Source: JAVBSX01 sp051660685 (GTDB taxonomy: Bacteria > Planctomycetota > Planctomycetia > Pirellulales > Thermoguttaceae). From it: DNA of 16,400 nucleotides. A program made the position numbers and the translations under genes. Below are positions 6,849-13,414 of this stretch, piece by piece. Within the stretch, counting starts at the first letter, position 1, and the number at the start of each line of letters is the position of its first letter. The notes below the pieces were generated by a model. That model was not told where the DNA came from, searched no databases, and was given only the letters and a program-made list of their open reading frames with translations. The stretch covers positions 1 through 16,400 of the forward strand of contig JBOFQB010000003.1 of the NCBI GenBank assembly GCA_051660685.1. Direction: 5' to 3'.

Positions 6849-7706
6849 TCATCCGACAAGATCGGTTTCAGTTGGGGAACGCTTGAAAATTTTGACTCGT
6901 TGGAGCATGGAGCTGAGTTCCAGACTACTTTGAGGTCGATCTGTCGCCAATTTGTTCATGCAACTTTTGACAATTTCAACGAATTCAGGGGTTACATTGG
7001 AATTGCGAGCCGAAAGAACCGGGATTGAACTGCTCAAATGCTTTTGCAACAACTCATTCATACTTCCTCCTGTATAGGGAGGATGACCTGAGAGAAGTTC
7101 AAAAACCGTGCAACCCCAACTGTAAAGATCAGCCGGTTCATTGACCGGTTGATTACGGATTTGTTCGGGGGACATATAACTTGCTGTTCCTTGCACTTTT
7201 TTTTTCAGGAATCCCGTCAACCGGCTCAACATGCTCGGCTTTTTCTGAGCAATTGCAAAATCAAGCAATTGGGTTCCCATTTCCTCACTGTAAAGAAAAT
7301 TATCCGGTTTGACATCTCGATGTATCCAACCATGTTGATGTAAGTAGGCAAGGGCGTCAACCATTTCGGGAATCATGCGGGTCAACGACGGGGCATATTC
7401 GGAATAACCTTTATTTATCAACGCTTTAAGACTTAACCCGGGACACCATTGAAGTGCGAGATAGGGGGTTTGACCGGCGTAAGCGAATGTCCGAACGCCG
7501 ACCAAACGGGGATGAGACAGGGAACCGGCAACCTCGAATTCCCGTTTGAGCAGCGCAACTTGGTTTTTGTCCCCCAAAAATTTCTCCTGCAACGTCTTGA
7601 CTGCAACCGGTTCACGTCGTTGATCGTCAATCGCATGATAGAGACGACAAGTTTGACCGACTGCAACGAGGTTCAAGATACGAAAAGGACCAATATATTC
7701 GGGCAT
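6849..7706 (-). CDS. Soluble Ser/Thr protein kinase with atypical glycine loop
   Basis: A 285-residue Hanks-type kinase domain with almost nothing else. Catalytic elements are the ATP-binding Lys37 in VAVK, HRDVKPDN with Asp131, Lys133 and Asn136, metal-binding Asp149, GTASYMSPEQ for the activation segment end, and DLYSWGCTVFELL. Two features are unusual. The glycine-rich loop reads AVGQTC where GxGxxG is expected, and DFG is DFA (149-151). Lysine, catalytic aspartate and metal ligands remain, so activity is still plausible. Planctomycetes carry many such kinases, usually longer and often with a membrane anchor; this one has no transmembrane segment or sensor domain. The ATG at 7706 is preferred over a TTG at 7766 that lies inside a palindromic repeat and adds unconserved residues. 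Substrate unknown. Confidence 0.88.
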   Translation of the reverse strand: MPEYIGPFRILNLVAVGQTCRLYHAIDDQRREPVAVKTLQEKFLGDKNQVALLKREFEVAGSLSHPRLVGVRTFAYAGQTPYLALQWCPGLSLKALINKGYSEYAPSLTRMIPEMVDALAYLHQHGWIHRDVKPDNFLYSEEMGTQLLDFAIAQKKPSMLSRLTGFLKKKVQGTASYMSPEQIRNQPVNEPADLYSWGCTVFELLSGHPPYTGGSMNELLQKHLSSSIPVLSARNSNVTPEFVEIVKSCMNKLATDRPQSSLELSSMLQRVKIFKRSPTETDLVG

Positions 7707-7763
7707 GATTGAGAAGGATGAGACTGGTTTGGTAATGAATGAGTTCGGATCAATACTGTACTC

Positions 7764-7797
7764 CAATCCCGTCGGGATTGCGTTATGGTAGAAAACG
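7764..7797. repeat. Palindromic repeat, copy 1
   Basis: CAATCCC-GTC-GGGATTG (7764-7780) is a perfect seven-base-pair stem with a GTC loop, followed by CGTTATGGTA and then GAAAACG. Copy 2 at 7925 shares the loop and tail, while its stem differs at two base pairs, both compensated. Confidence 0.8.
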
Positions 7798-7850
7798 TCT
7801 GATATTAGACTTGTTCGGCAACCGACTGAAATACTCAGAAAATTTTATCT

Positions 7851-7879
7851 ATTCTGCCAAAAATACATTCATTTGACAA
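7851..7879 (-). promoter_or_regulatory. Possible kinase promoter between the two palindromic repeats
   Basis: On the minus strand, -35 TTGTCA (7879-7874, five of six), 17-bp spacer and -10 CAGAAT (7856-7851, four of six). Another -10-like TAATAT lies closer to the gene. If either is right, repeat copy 1 is transcribed into the kinase leader. Confidence 0.35.
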
Positions 7880-7924
7880 AATAGGCAAAATGATTTGAGT
7901 TCTCGAACAAGTTTATTAAAACCT

Positions 7925-7957
7925 GAACCCCGTCGGGGTTCCGTTATGGTAAAACGC
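7925..7957. repeat. Palindromic repeat, copy 2
   Basis: GAACCCC-GTC-GGGGTTC (7925-7941) is a perfect seven-base-pair stem with a GTC loop, followed by CGTTATGGTA and AAACGC. It is in the same orientation as copy 1, 161 bp away. Confidence 0.8.
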
Positions 7958-8025
7958 AAAACACAGGATATGGGTCGCTCCAATGGAGCTACATTGGGGG
8001 GGACCGCCAATTCCCGCTGTTCTCT

Positions 8026-8070
8026 CCCCCCTCCCCTTCCCTCTTCACAATTGTTCCTCCCCCCCTCCCC
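8026..8070 (-). repeat. Two G-rich elements upstream of the kinase gene
   Basis: On the minus strand one copy reads GGGAAGGGGAGGGGGG (8041-8026) and is followed by AGAG, as at tsf. The second reads GGGGAGGGGGGG (8070-8059). Each has ATTG within about 20 bases upstream, but the following bases do not form a recognisable -10. They point toward the kinase gene from about 320-365 bp away. Confidence 0.65.
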
Positions 8071-8087
8071 TACTTTCTGCCCCTCAA

Positions 8088-8149
8088 TTCCCCCTATTCA
8101 ATCCCCCCCTATTCCCTATATCCCCTACTCTCTACTCCCTATTCCCTAT
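8088..8149 (-). repeat. Degenerate GGGAATA heptamer array at the 3' end of the glycosyltransferase gene
   Basis: On the minus strand, units such as GGGAATA, GGGAGTA, GAGAGTA and GGGGATA follow each other from the TAG stop (8148-8146) to about 8090, including a G7 run (8109-8103). The stop codon itself overlaps the first repeat unit. Similar purine-rich sequence follows the tsaB stop. Confidence 0.65.
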
Positions 8150-9213
8150 CTAAACCGTGATTGGGGAAAAAGCAATTCGCGGAGTAAACCATAACCGGAT
8201 GCAACATGGATCGTCACAAAAACAACCGGGAGATAGAGCAGGTAAAACAATCGTCGTTTCTGAATCGCAATCCGTAAGGATTCCAACAGAAGAATCGCAA
8301 GGTAAAAATCAATGATTCCTCGAAAAATGGAGAGTGTCACTCCCAAAAACCAGTTCAACGAATGTCCGCCCAACAACTCAACCTGACCCAATCCGGTCAA
8401 CGAAGTGAACAGGAACAGCAAACAGTCCAAAACGCCAAGTCCCAGACCGCACAAAAAAACAGCCGGAATAAAACTTTTCCAAGAAAAGGTTTCGGGATGT
8501 TTGCGTGTCAGCCGGACACGACCTTTGCCGTATCGAATCAGTTGTTGTGCCAAACCGGATAAAGTTGATCGGGGAACATAACGAACCGCAATTTTCGGGG
8601 TGAAATAACATTTCAGTCCGCTTTGATCGACCCGATAATTGAACTCACAATCTTCGGCTGCATCAAAACGTTCATCAAATCCGCCCACTTTTTCAAAAAC
8701 TTCTTTACGATAAGCAACCGCGACGCTCATTGCGGGGGAAAAGCAAGGTTGATCGGCATAAATAAACGAATCAGGATGATGTCCAATCGGAGAACGTCGT
8801 GCAGCCGCAATTGCAAGTTGTAACGAATTAGCATGTGAAAGTTCAAGCGGTTGGGGTCGTCCCAAACAGGCGACATCGGGATTCGCAAACGCCTCATTGA
8901 CTTCTTTCAGAATCAAACGCGAATCAATAATGCAATGTCCGTCAACAAGCAGAATGACATCCCCTTTTGCGTTTTGAACCCCAATATTCCGGGCTGCACT
9001 TGAAAGTCGTTTCGGATTATTCAGCAAACGGACTTGAGGATGCTTTTCAGCATAACGCCCAACAATCTCCCGGGTCAAATCGGTCGATTCACCGTCCATA
9101 ACCAGTATTTCAAACCGGTCTGAATCATATTCCTGTTCCAACAGACGGTCAAGCACTTCTTCGATATGAACAGCTTCATTACGAACCGGAATGATAACAC
9201 TAATAAAAAGCAT
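8146..9213 (-). CDS. Family 2 glycosyltransferase with C-terminal membrane segments (ExoA-like)
   Basis: A 355-residue GT2 enzyme, probably adding a sugar from a nucleotide donor to a polysaccharide or lipid-linked acceptor at the cytoplasmic membrane. The GT-A fold begins ISVIIPVRNE and contains VMDGESTDLT (donor binding), LLVDGH (metal-binding acidic motif, about 90-93), the catalytic-region AAEDCEFNYRV (about 185-195) and GKGRVRLTRKHP. Three hydrophobic stretches follow (about 248-275, 290-315 and 330-348), arguing for membrane anchoring. The arrangement resembles succinoglycan-type ExoA enzymes, though the actual product is unknown. ATG 9213 is preceded by AAGGAGG at nine bases, the best ribosome binding site in the window. 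It follows tsaB by 66 bp and may be co-transcribed. No other polysaccharide genes are adjacent. Confidence 0.9.
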   Translation of the reverse strand: MLFISVIIPVRNEAVHIEEVLDRLLEQEYDSDRFEILVMDGESTDLTREIVGRYAEKHPQVRLLNNPKRLSSAARNIGVQNAKGDVILLVDGHCIIDSRLILKEVNEAFANPDVACLGRPQPLELSHANSLQLAIAAARRSPIGHHPDSFIYADQPCFSPAMSVAVAYRKEVFEKVGGFDERFDAAEDCEFNYRVDQSGLKCYFTPKIAVRYVPRSTLSGLAQQLIRYGKGRVRLTRKHPETFSWKSFIPAVFLCGLGLGVLDCLLFLFTSLTGLGQVELLGGHSLNWFLGVTLSIFRGIIDFYLAILLLESLRIAIQKRRLFYLLYLPVVFVTIHVASGYGLLRELLFPQSRFR

Positions 9214-9235
9214 CTTCCTCAACCTCCTTATCCTT

Positions 9236-9253
9236 CAATCCCAATCCCAATCT
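9236..9253. repeat. Tandem CAATCC hexamer between tsaB and the glycosyltransferase gene
   Basis: Three units, CAATCC, CAATCC and CAATCT, lie just upstream of the glycosyltransferase ribosome binding site. The rest of the 66-bp gap (to 9279) is similar purine-rich sequence on the coding strand, with GGGAATGGGGATAGAG. Confidence 0.7.
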
Positions 9254-9279
9254 TACACTCTATCCCCATTCCCTGCTCT

Positions 9280-10083
9280 CTATACCGTATCCCGTCGTTC
9301 TTCGGCTGCACTCCGTCGGGCATAAACCGGTTTCAATCCCCAAACATCGTCCGATTCACCTTTCTGAAAACGATCAAGGGCGATTCGACCAATCACGGAT
9401 GCTCGCGGATTCCAGTGTAAACGATCTGTCAACTGAATGGACACCGGAATCGAATTTTCCAGTCGATGCAAAACCGGTCCCGTATAAACGATGTCCGCAT
9501 GCTCCGCTTCTGTGTACCAATTTTTAACGGAAATTAACCGGGGATCGGCAATTGCAATTACCCCCCTCCCCTCCCCTTTTTTTGCCCGTATCTCAAAGCG
9601 TTGAGCAATCAATTCACCTCGTTGGGCGTCAATCCCCACTTCAACCATTATACCTCGACCCGCTTCTGTCCCTTGACCATCTTCTACCATTGATTTAATC
9701 GATTGGCCTGATTCAAGCGATTCAACGGTTACACCGTCTCCCGCTTCACCAACGTCCTTTGCCGAGTTGTCTGATCCAAGCGATTCCGCTAATGCTAAAA
9801 GGGTTGAAACGCCGATAATTCGGGCTGAGACTGCGTAAGCGAACATTTTCGCAGTCACAACACCAACCCGGATTCCTGTAAACGACCCCGGACCAATCCC
9901 AACCGCAACACCTTGTACATCTGAACTGGTCCAACCGACCGTTTTCAACATATCCGCAATCGTCGGGGCCAAACACCGGGCACTTCGATCTTCCAACGGT
10001 CGTTCTGCAATCAGCCCCGTCTCATCCAACACTGCAACACTACCGTAAACATCCGTCGTTTCAATCGCCAAAACCCGCATCAT
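9280..10083 (-). CDS. tsaB: tRNA threonylcarbamoyladenosine biosynthesis protein TsaB, with in-frame insertion
   Basis: A 267-residue TsaB, the ASKHA-fold partner that supports TsaD in transferring threonylcarbamoyl to A37 of ANN-decoding tRNAs. Its start MMRVLAIETT, then GIGPGSFTGIRVG (about 72-84) and VGIDAQRGE, are diagnostic. The family is usually 220-235 residues. The excess comes from about 44 residues (102-145; DNA about 9649-9780), rich in Gly, Ser, Glu and Asp, inserted before the conserved DAQRGE. A further stretch KKGEGRG is encoded by a G-rich element at 9561-9576. ATG 10083 matches the family start; a longer frame from 10200 adds unconserved residues and overlaps a promoter-like -10. 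The Sua5-like domain encoded at 170-1288 supplies the preceding step of the same pathway; tsaD and tsaE are not in the window. Confidence 0.9.
   Translation of the reverse strand: MMRVLAIETTDVYGSVAVLDETGLIAERPLEDRSARCLAPTIADMLKTVGWTSSDVQGVAVGIGPGSFTGIRVGVVTAKMFAYAVSARIIGVSTLLALAESLGSDNSAKDVGEAGDGVTVESLESGQSIKSMVEDGQGTEAGRGIMVEVGIDAQRGELIAQRFEIRAKKGEGRGVIAIADPRLISVKNWYTEAEHADIVYTGPVLHRLENSIPVSIQLTDRLHWNPRASVIGRIALDRFQKGESDDVWGLKPVYARRSAAEERRDTV
9561..9576 (-). repeat. G-rich element inside tsaB
   Basis: On the coding strand the element reads GGGGAGGGGAGGGGGG, preceded by seven A and followed by TAATTG. It is read in frame as GEGRG. It belongs to the same family as the intergenic elements upstream of tsf and rpsB. 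Confidence 0.75.
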
Positions 10084-10118
10084 ACTGACAACTCTTTCCC
10101 AACTCATTAAACGTATTG

Positions 10119-10179
10119 TTGATGTCTTTTTGACATCAATCACAAAAATCACAAACACAAAACCTTTCCAAACCTTTCC
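10119..10179. repeat. Palindrome and tandem repeats upstream of tsaB
   Basis: A perfect inverted repeat, TTGATGTC (10119-10126) and GACATCAA (10132-10139) around five T, is followed by a perfect tandem 9-mer AATCACAAA (10138-10155) and a perfect tandem 10-mer AAACCTTTCC (10160-10179). The palindrome lies 36-56 bases before the tsaB start, in the expected leader. Confidence 0.7.
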
Positions 10180-10474
10180 TGTCCAAACATTTCGCCCCAT
10201 TTTACCTAAAAAAACGATCCAAAGGAATCAGGGGGTATTTCTAGGTTCCCAACACTAGGATCGACATTTTGACGGAACATATTGGCGGAGATGGTGCTTA
10301 TAATGAGGGGGTATCGACATCCGTTTCCTTCTCACACATAATAACCGGGTTAGGATCGTTGAATAAGGTTCTCCTTGAAAATTGTCCGACACAAAAAAAA
10401 TTACCTGTTTTTTTATCGATAATTCCTTGTTTATTCTCTCACAATCCAGTATCATCTCCCTTTCCCGTTCCGTT

Positions 10475-10504
10475 GGGGGTCATTCAACTCAAAAAATGGC
10501 CCCC
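10475..10504 (+). promoter_or_regulatory. Leader hairpin upstream of the metallophosphoesterase gene
   Basis: GGGGGTCATT (10475-10484) pairs with AATGGCCCCC (10495-10504), ten base pairs including one U-G wobble, with a ten-base loop. A C7 run (10500-10506) forms part of the stem. It ends 65 bases before the TTG start. No T-run follows, so a simple terminator is unlikely. Confidence 0.45.
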
Positions 10505-10568
10505 CCTGCCCTATCCCGTTTGTATTGACTCAATTCTCTCAAAAAAGGTACGTCATTAAGGTGTTATT

Positions 10569-11315
10569 TTGAAGCGAGCAATTCTTAGCGACATTCACAG
10601 TAATCTCGAAGCATTTGAAGCTGTTTTACGCGACATTGATGAACAAGGGGTCAACGAAATTTACTGTCTCGGTGATCTCCTCGGTTATGGACCGAACCCC
10701 GTCGAAGTCGTCGATCTCGCAATGCAACGATTCAACGTCTGCCTTTTAGGCAATCACGATCAGGCTGCTCAATTTGACCCAGAAGGGTTCAATGCTGAAG
10801 CGGAACAGGCTATTTTCTGGACGCGGGACCAACTGGAAAACTATACAGACCCCAAATCCGCTTCTCGTTGGGATTTTCTTGGCGAACTCCCCCGATTTCA
10901 TCGTGAAAATGAGGTCCTTTTCGTTCACGGTTCCCCCAGAAATCCGCTCAACGAATACGTCTTTCAGGACGAAATCTATGACGAACGGAAAATGGAACGT
11001 CTCTTCGCCGTTGTCCCCAAATACTGTTTTCAAGGTCACACTCACGTCCCAGGTATCTTCACCGAATCCCGCGAATTCTTCGCTCCTTCTGATGTTGACC
11101 ACACCTACTCTCTTGGAAGTCAAAAAGTAATGGTCAATGTCGGTTCCGTTGGACAACCGCGAGACCGCGACCCCCGCGCTTGTTATGTCATTCTCGAAGA
11201 AAACCTCATCACTTATCGTCGAATTCCTTATGATTGTGAAAAAACAAACGCGAAAATTCAGGCGATTCCCAATCTGAACAATTATTTGGGTTTCCGACTG
11301 TTAAGCGGGAAATAA
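10569..11315 (+). CDS. Metallophosphoesterase (YfcE/protein-phosphatase-like)
   Basis: A 248-residue calcineurin-like phosphoesterase with the full set of metal-binding motifs in order: Asp8 and His10 in SDIHSN, Asp36 in GDLLGYGPNP, GNHD (61-64), His119 in FVHGSP, and His156/His158 in GHTHVP. It hydrolyses a phosphoester, but the substrate cannot be read from sequence; relatives act on phosphodiesters, nucleotides or phosphoproteins. It is the first gene of a plus-strand run with tgt (44-bp gap) and a small hypothetical gene. The start is TTG at 10569. AAGGTG lies six bases before it, and MKRAILSDIHSN matches the family N-terminus, so TTG is well supported. Confidence 0.9.
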   Translation: MKRAILSDIHSNLEAFEAVLRDIDEQGVNEIYCLGDLLGYGPNPVEVVDLAMQRFNVCLLGNHDQAAQFDPEGFNAEAEQAIFWTRDQLENYTDPKSASRWDFLGELPRFHRENEVLFVHGSPRNPLNEYVFQDEIYDERKMERLFAVVPKYCFQGHTHVPGIFTESREFFAPSDVDHTYSLGSQKVMVNVGSVGQPRDRDPRACYVILEENLITYRRIPYDCEKTNAKIQAIPNLNNYLGFRLLSGK

Positions 11316-11359
11316 CGACTATTTCTTGGTTGAACGAAGCAACTCGACGAATTGATTGG

Positions 11360-12463
11360 ATGTTCACTTTTACACTGAAACACGAAGCGGCCAATTGTGC
11401 GGCACGTCGGGGAACCTTGACTTTTCCGCGCGGAACCGTCCAGACCCCGACATTCATGCCGGTTGGAACACTCGGAACTGTTAAGGGGATCGAGGTCAAC
11501 ATGCTTCGTGAAAGTGGTGCTGAGATGATTTTGGGCAACACCTATCATCTTGCAATCAGACCCGGGGAACAGACGGTTGCGGCACTTGGCGGTCTGCACA
11601 AATTTATGGGTTGGTCGGGTCCTATCTTAACGGACAGCGGGGGATTTCAGATATACTCTCTTGCTAAAATTGCCAAAATTGACGAACAAGGGGCACGTTT
11701 CCGCTCTCATGTAGATGGTCGTCTCATCGAACTGACCCCCGAACGGTCGATTGAAATCCAAACCATTCTCGGTTCTGATGTTGCAATGGTCCTCGATCAC
11801 GTTTGCGGACTCCCGGCAACGCGAAAATTGATTGAAGAGGCGATGTTCCGTTCGATTCGTTGGGCCAAACGGTCCCAAATCGCCGCAAAACCAACCAATC
11901 AAACCGTCTTTGCGATTGTTCAGGGAGGTCTTGAAAAGGATTTACGTCGGATTTGTGCCGAAGAATTATCCGCCCTTAATTTTCCCGGTTATGCAATTGG
12001 CGGTCTTTCGGTCGGCGAATCGGCAGAAGAAATGTATGAAACGATTGAGGCGACCATTCCCTATTTGCCGAGAGAGAAACCTCGTTATTTAATGGGGGTT
12101 GGGAAACCGTCGGACATTTTGAATGGAATTCTGCGCGGGATCGACATGTTTGATTGTGTCATGCCAACTCGTAATGGTCGCAACGCAATGGGGTTCAGCG
12201 ATCAGGGACCGATTCGGATTCGCAACGCCAAATACGAACGTGATCCTCGCCCGCTCGAAGAAGACTGTCCCTGTCCCGCTTGCAAACATTCCCGGGGTTA
12301 CATTCGGCATCTTTTTCAAGCAAAAGAGATGTTAGGTCCACTTTTGCTAACGATTCACAACCTGACATATTACCAACGATTGGTTTGGCGGGCGAGAGCA
12401 GCGATTGAGCGGGACGAATTCCCGGCCTTTTTCCAGTCAAGAATGCAAGGTTGGGCCGAATAG
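11360..12463 (+). CDS. tgt: tRNA-guanine transglycosylase
   Basis: A 367-residue Tgt, which exchanges guanine-34 of GUN-anticodon tRNAs for a 7-deazaguanine precursor of queuosine. Visible are PRGTVQTPTFMPVGT, LTDSGGFQ with Asp92, GGLSVGE, the nucleophile Asp255 in FDCVMPTRNGRN, and the zinc site CPCPAC (Cys283, Cys285, Cys288) plus His313. By eye alignment the base-recognition segment LDHVCGLPAT has Asp146 equivalent to Asp156 of the Zymomonas enzyme, while Val148 replaces its Cys158. Eukaryotic queuine-specific enzymes also have Val there. The second specificity position keeps Val (GGLSVGE), where eukaryotes have Gly. ATG 11360 gives the family N-terminus; no clear ribosome binding site. 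Neighbouring yajC/secD, common after bacterial tgt, are absent. Confidence 0.95.
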   Translation: MFTFTLKHEAANCAARRGTLTFPRGTVQTPTFMPVGTLGTVKGIEVNMLRESGAEMILGNTYHLAIRPGEQTVAALGGLHKFMGWSGPILTDSGGFQIYSLAKIAKIDEQGARFRSHVDGRLIELTPERSIEIQTILGSDVAMVLDHVCGLPATRKLIEEAMFRSIRWAKRSQIAAKPTNQTVFAIVQGGLEKDLRRICAEELSALNFPGYAIGGLSVGESAEEMYETIEATIPYLPREKPRYLMGVGKPSDILNGILRGIDMFDCVMPTRNGRNAMGFSDQGPIRIRNAKYERDPRPLEEDCPCPACKHSRGYIRHLFQAKEMLGPLLLTIHNLTYYQRLVWRARAAIERDEFPAFFQSRMQGWAE

Positions 12464-12505
12464 ACGAAATGCAATGTAGTAAAGCAATTGTTTTCAAAAC
12501 GATCA

Positions 12506-12835
12506 ATGAGTACAGTAACGGACACACTTATTCCTCTCGAAATCTGGGAAGTCGATCTTGAAGAGACAACAATCAAGTTTTTTGAACCGCTTGTACTTCA
12601 ACCGATCCCCCTTTTACCTGAAGAACCGGGGGACCGAACATATCTGACAGTTGAGTACCCTGAACTTGACCTTGCAGCAGTTGCACTGAACCACACTGAA
12701 CTGCTGAGTTGTCTGCGTAGTGACATTCGCCTGACATGGAAACGGGTCATGTACCAACCGGAAAGTGACCTCTCTGCGTTTGATCGAACGATTAAAGTCC
12801 GATTCCTTGAAATAGCGGAAGAGGTCAAAGGGTAA
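12506..12835 (+). CDS. Hypothetical protein, 109 residues
   Basis: I do not recognise this protein. It begins MSTVTDTLIPLEIWEVDLEE, is acidic overall, and contains FFEPLVLQPIPLLPEEPGDR, a YPELDLAAVALNHTELL segment and a basic RLTWKRVMYQPESDL segment. There is no signal peptide, transmembrane segment or cysteine cluster. The frame fills the space between tgt (42-bp gap) and the converging frr gene (18-bp gap), which supports its being real. The ATG at 12506 is chosen over a TTG at 12488. It is probably co-transcribed with tgt. Confidence 0.6.
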   Translation: MSTVTDTLIPLEIWEVDLEETTIKFFEPLVLQPIPLLPEEPGDRTYLTVEYPELDLAAVALNHTELLSCLRSDIRLTWKRVMYQPESDLSAFDRTIKVRFLEIAEEVKG

Positions 12836-12853
12836 CGTGCGATCTGGACGTAG

Positions 12854-13414
12854 TCAGTTCTCCAAAACCTCTTGTTCCCGATTCTTCGCCAATTCGTTCG
12901 CAACATCTTCATACTGCTTCGTCAGGTCCTGAATCTCCTTCTTCAAATCATCCCGCTGATCTTCCGAAAGAACTTTGTCTTTCTCCTCCTGATCCGCCAT
13001 TTTATTTCCGTCCCGACGAACATTGCGGATCGCTACTTTCGTTTCCTCGCAATGTTCCTTAATTCGGGTCACCATTTTCTGACGGACTTCCCGGGAAAGC
13101 GGCGGAATGTTAATCCGCACAACACGACCATCATTACTCGGCGTATAACCCAAATCCGACGCAATAATCGCCTTTTCAATGTCCTTGAGCGTTGAAGCGT
13201 CAAAGGGACGCAACACAATTTGATTCGGTTCGGGACAAGCAACGGTTGCAACCTGTTTCATCGGGCAACTCGAACCGTACACTTCGACTTTGAGCGAATC
13301 AACCAAACCCGGGTTCGCCCGACCCGTCCGAATCCCCGTCAAATCACGACGCAACTTCGCAACCGCCTTGTCCATACGATCTTCAATGTCCAACAGAATC
13401 TCTTCAGCACTCAT
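12854..13414 (-). CDS. frr: Ribosome recycling factor
   Basis: A 186-residue RRF, the standard length. With EF-G it splits post-termination ribosomes into subunits. Clear blocks are LTGIRTGRANPGLVDSLKV, the GSSCPMKQVATV region, the head-domain turn RPFDASTLKDIEKAI, the interdomain RINIPPLSREVRQKMV, and the C-terminal helix with RNVRRDGNK and DLTKQYEDVANELA. It is the last gene of the rpsB-tsf-pyrH-frr order and lies 64 bp after pyrH. The ATG at 13414 gives the family N-terminus. It ends 18 bp from the convergent hypothetical gene, leaving no room for a separate terminator. Confidence 0.96.
   Translation of the reverse strand: MSAEEILLDIEDRMDKAVAKLRRDLTGIRTGRANPGLVDSLKVEVYGSSCPMKQVATVACPEPNQIVLRPFDASTLKDIEKAIIASDLGYTPSNDGRVVRINIPPLSREVRQKMVTRIKEHCEETKVAIRNVRRDGNKMADQEEKDKVLSEDQRDDLKKEIQDLTKQYEDVANELAKNREQEVLEN

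Larger units (their letters stand above)
7707..8145. other. 439-bp repeat-rich intergenic region upstream of the kinase gene
   Basis: No gene is supported. From left to right it holds palindromic repeat copy 1, a possible kinase promoter, palindromic repeat copy 2, a small hairpin (GCTCC-AAT-GGAGC, 7977-7989), a G7 run, two C-rich elements and a C-rich heptamer array reaching the stop of the glycosyltransferase gene. A plus-strand frame stays open here but is proline-rich, repeat-derived sequence. Confidence 0.7.
10084..10568. other. 485-bp divergent region between tsaB and the metallophosphoesterase gene
   Basis: No gene is supported. Next to tsaB are a palindrome and two sets of short tandem repeats (10119-10179). 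A TAAAAT on the minus strand (10204-10199) could be a tsaB -10. On the plus side a TATAAT (10299-10304) has no well-spaced -35; the nearest TTGACG (10269-10274) is 24 bp away. GGGGGTAT occurs twice (near 10230 and 10305) and ATCGACAT twice (near 10259 and 10313). A leader hairpin sits at 10475-10504. Confidence 0.6.

Noticed and set aside
7764..7766. TTG at 7766 as the kinase start
   Set aside because: It falls inside the palindromic repeat and adds 20 unconserved residues; ATG 7706 gives a kinase beginning just before the glycine-loop strand.
8026..8109. CRISPR-like or satellite array in the C-rich region upstream of the kinase
   Set aside because: Units are seven bases or so and degenerate, with no constant-length spacers between repeats.
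7895..8194. A plus-strand frame with a proline-rich product
   Set aside because: It is a translation of the C-rich repeats and heptamer array, with no protein-like core.
10084..10200. ATG at 10200 as the tsaB start
   Set aside because: The added residues are encoded by tandem repeats and a palindrome, while the family N-terminus begins at 10083.
10269..10304. TTGACG and TATAAT upstream of the metallophosphoesterase as one promoter
   Set aside because: The spacer would be 24 bp, too long for a sigma70-type promoter; the TATAAT may be used alone but this is not supported.
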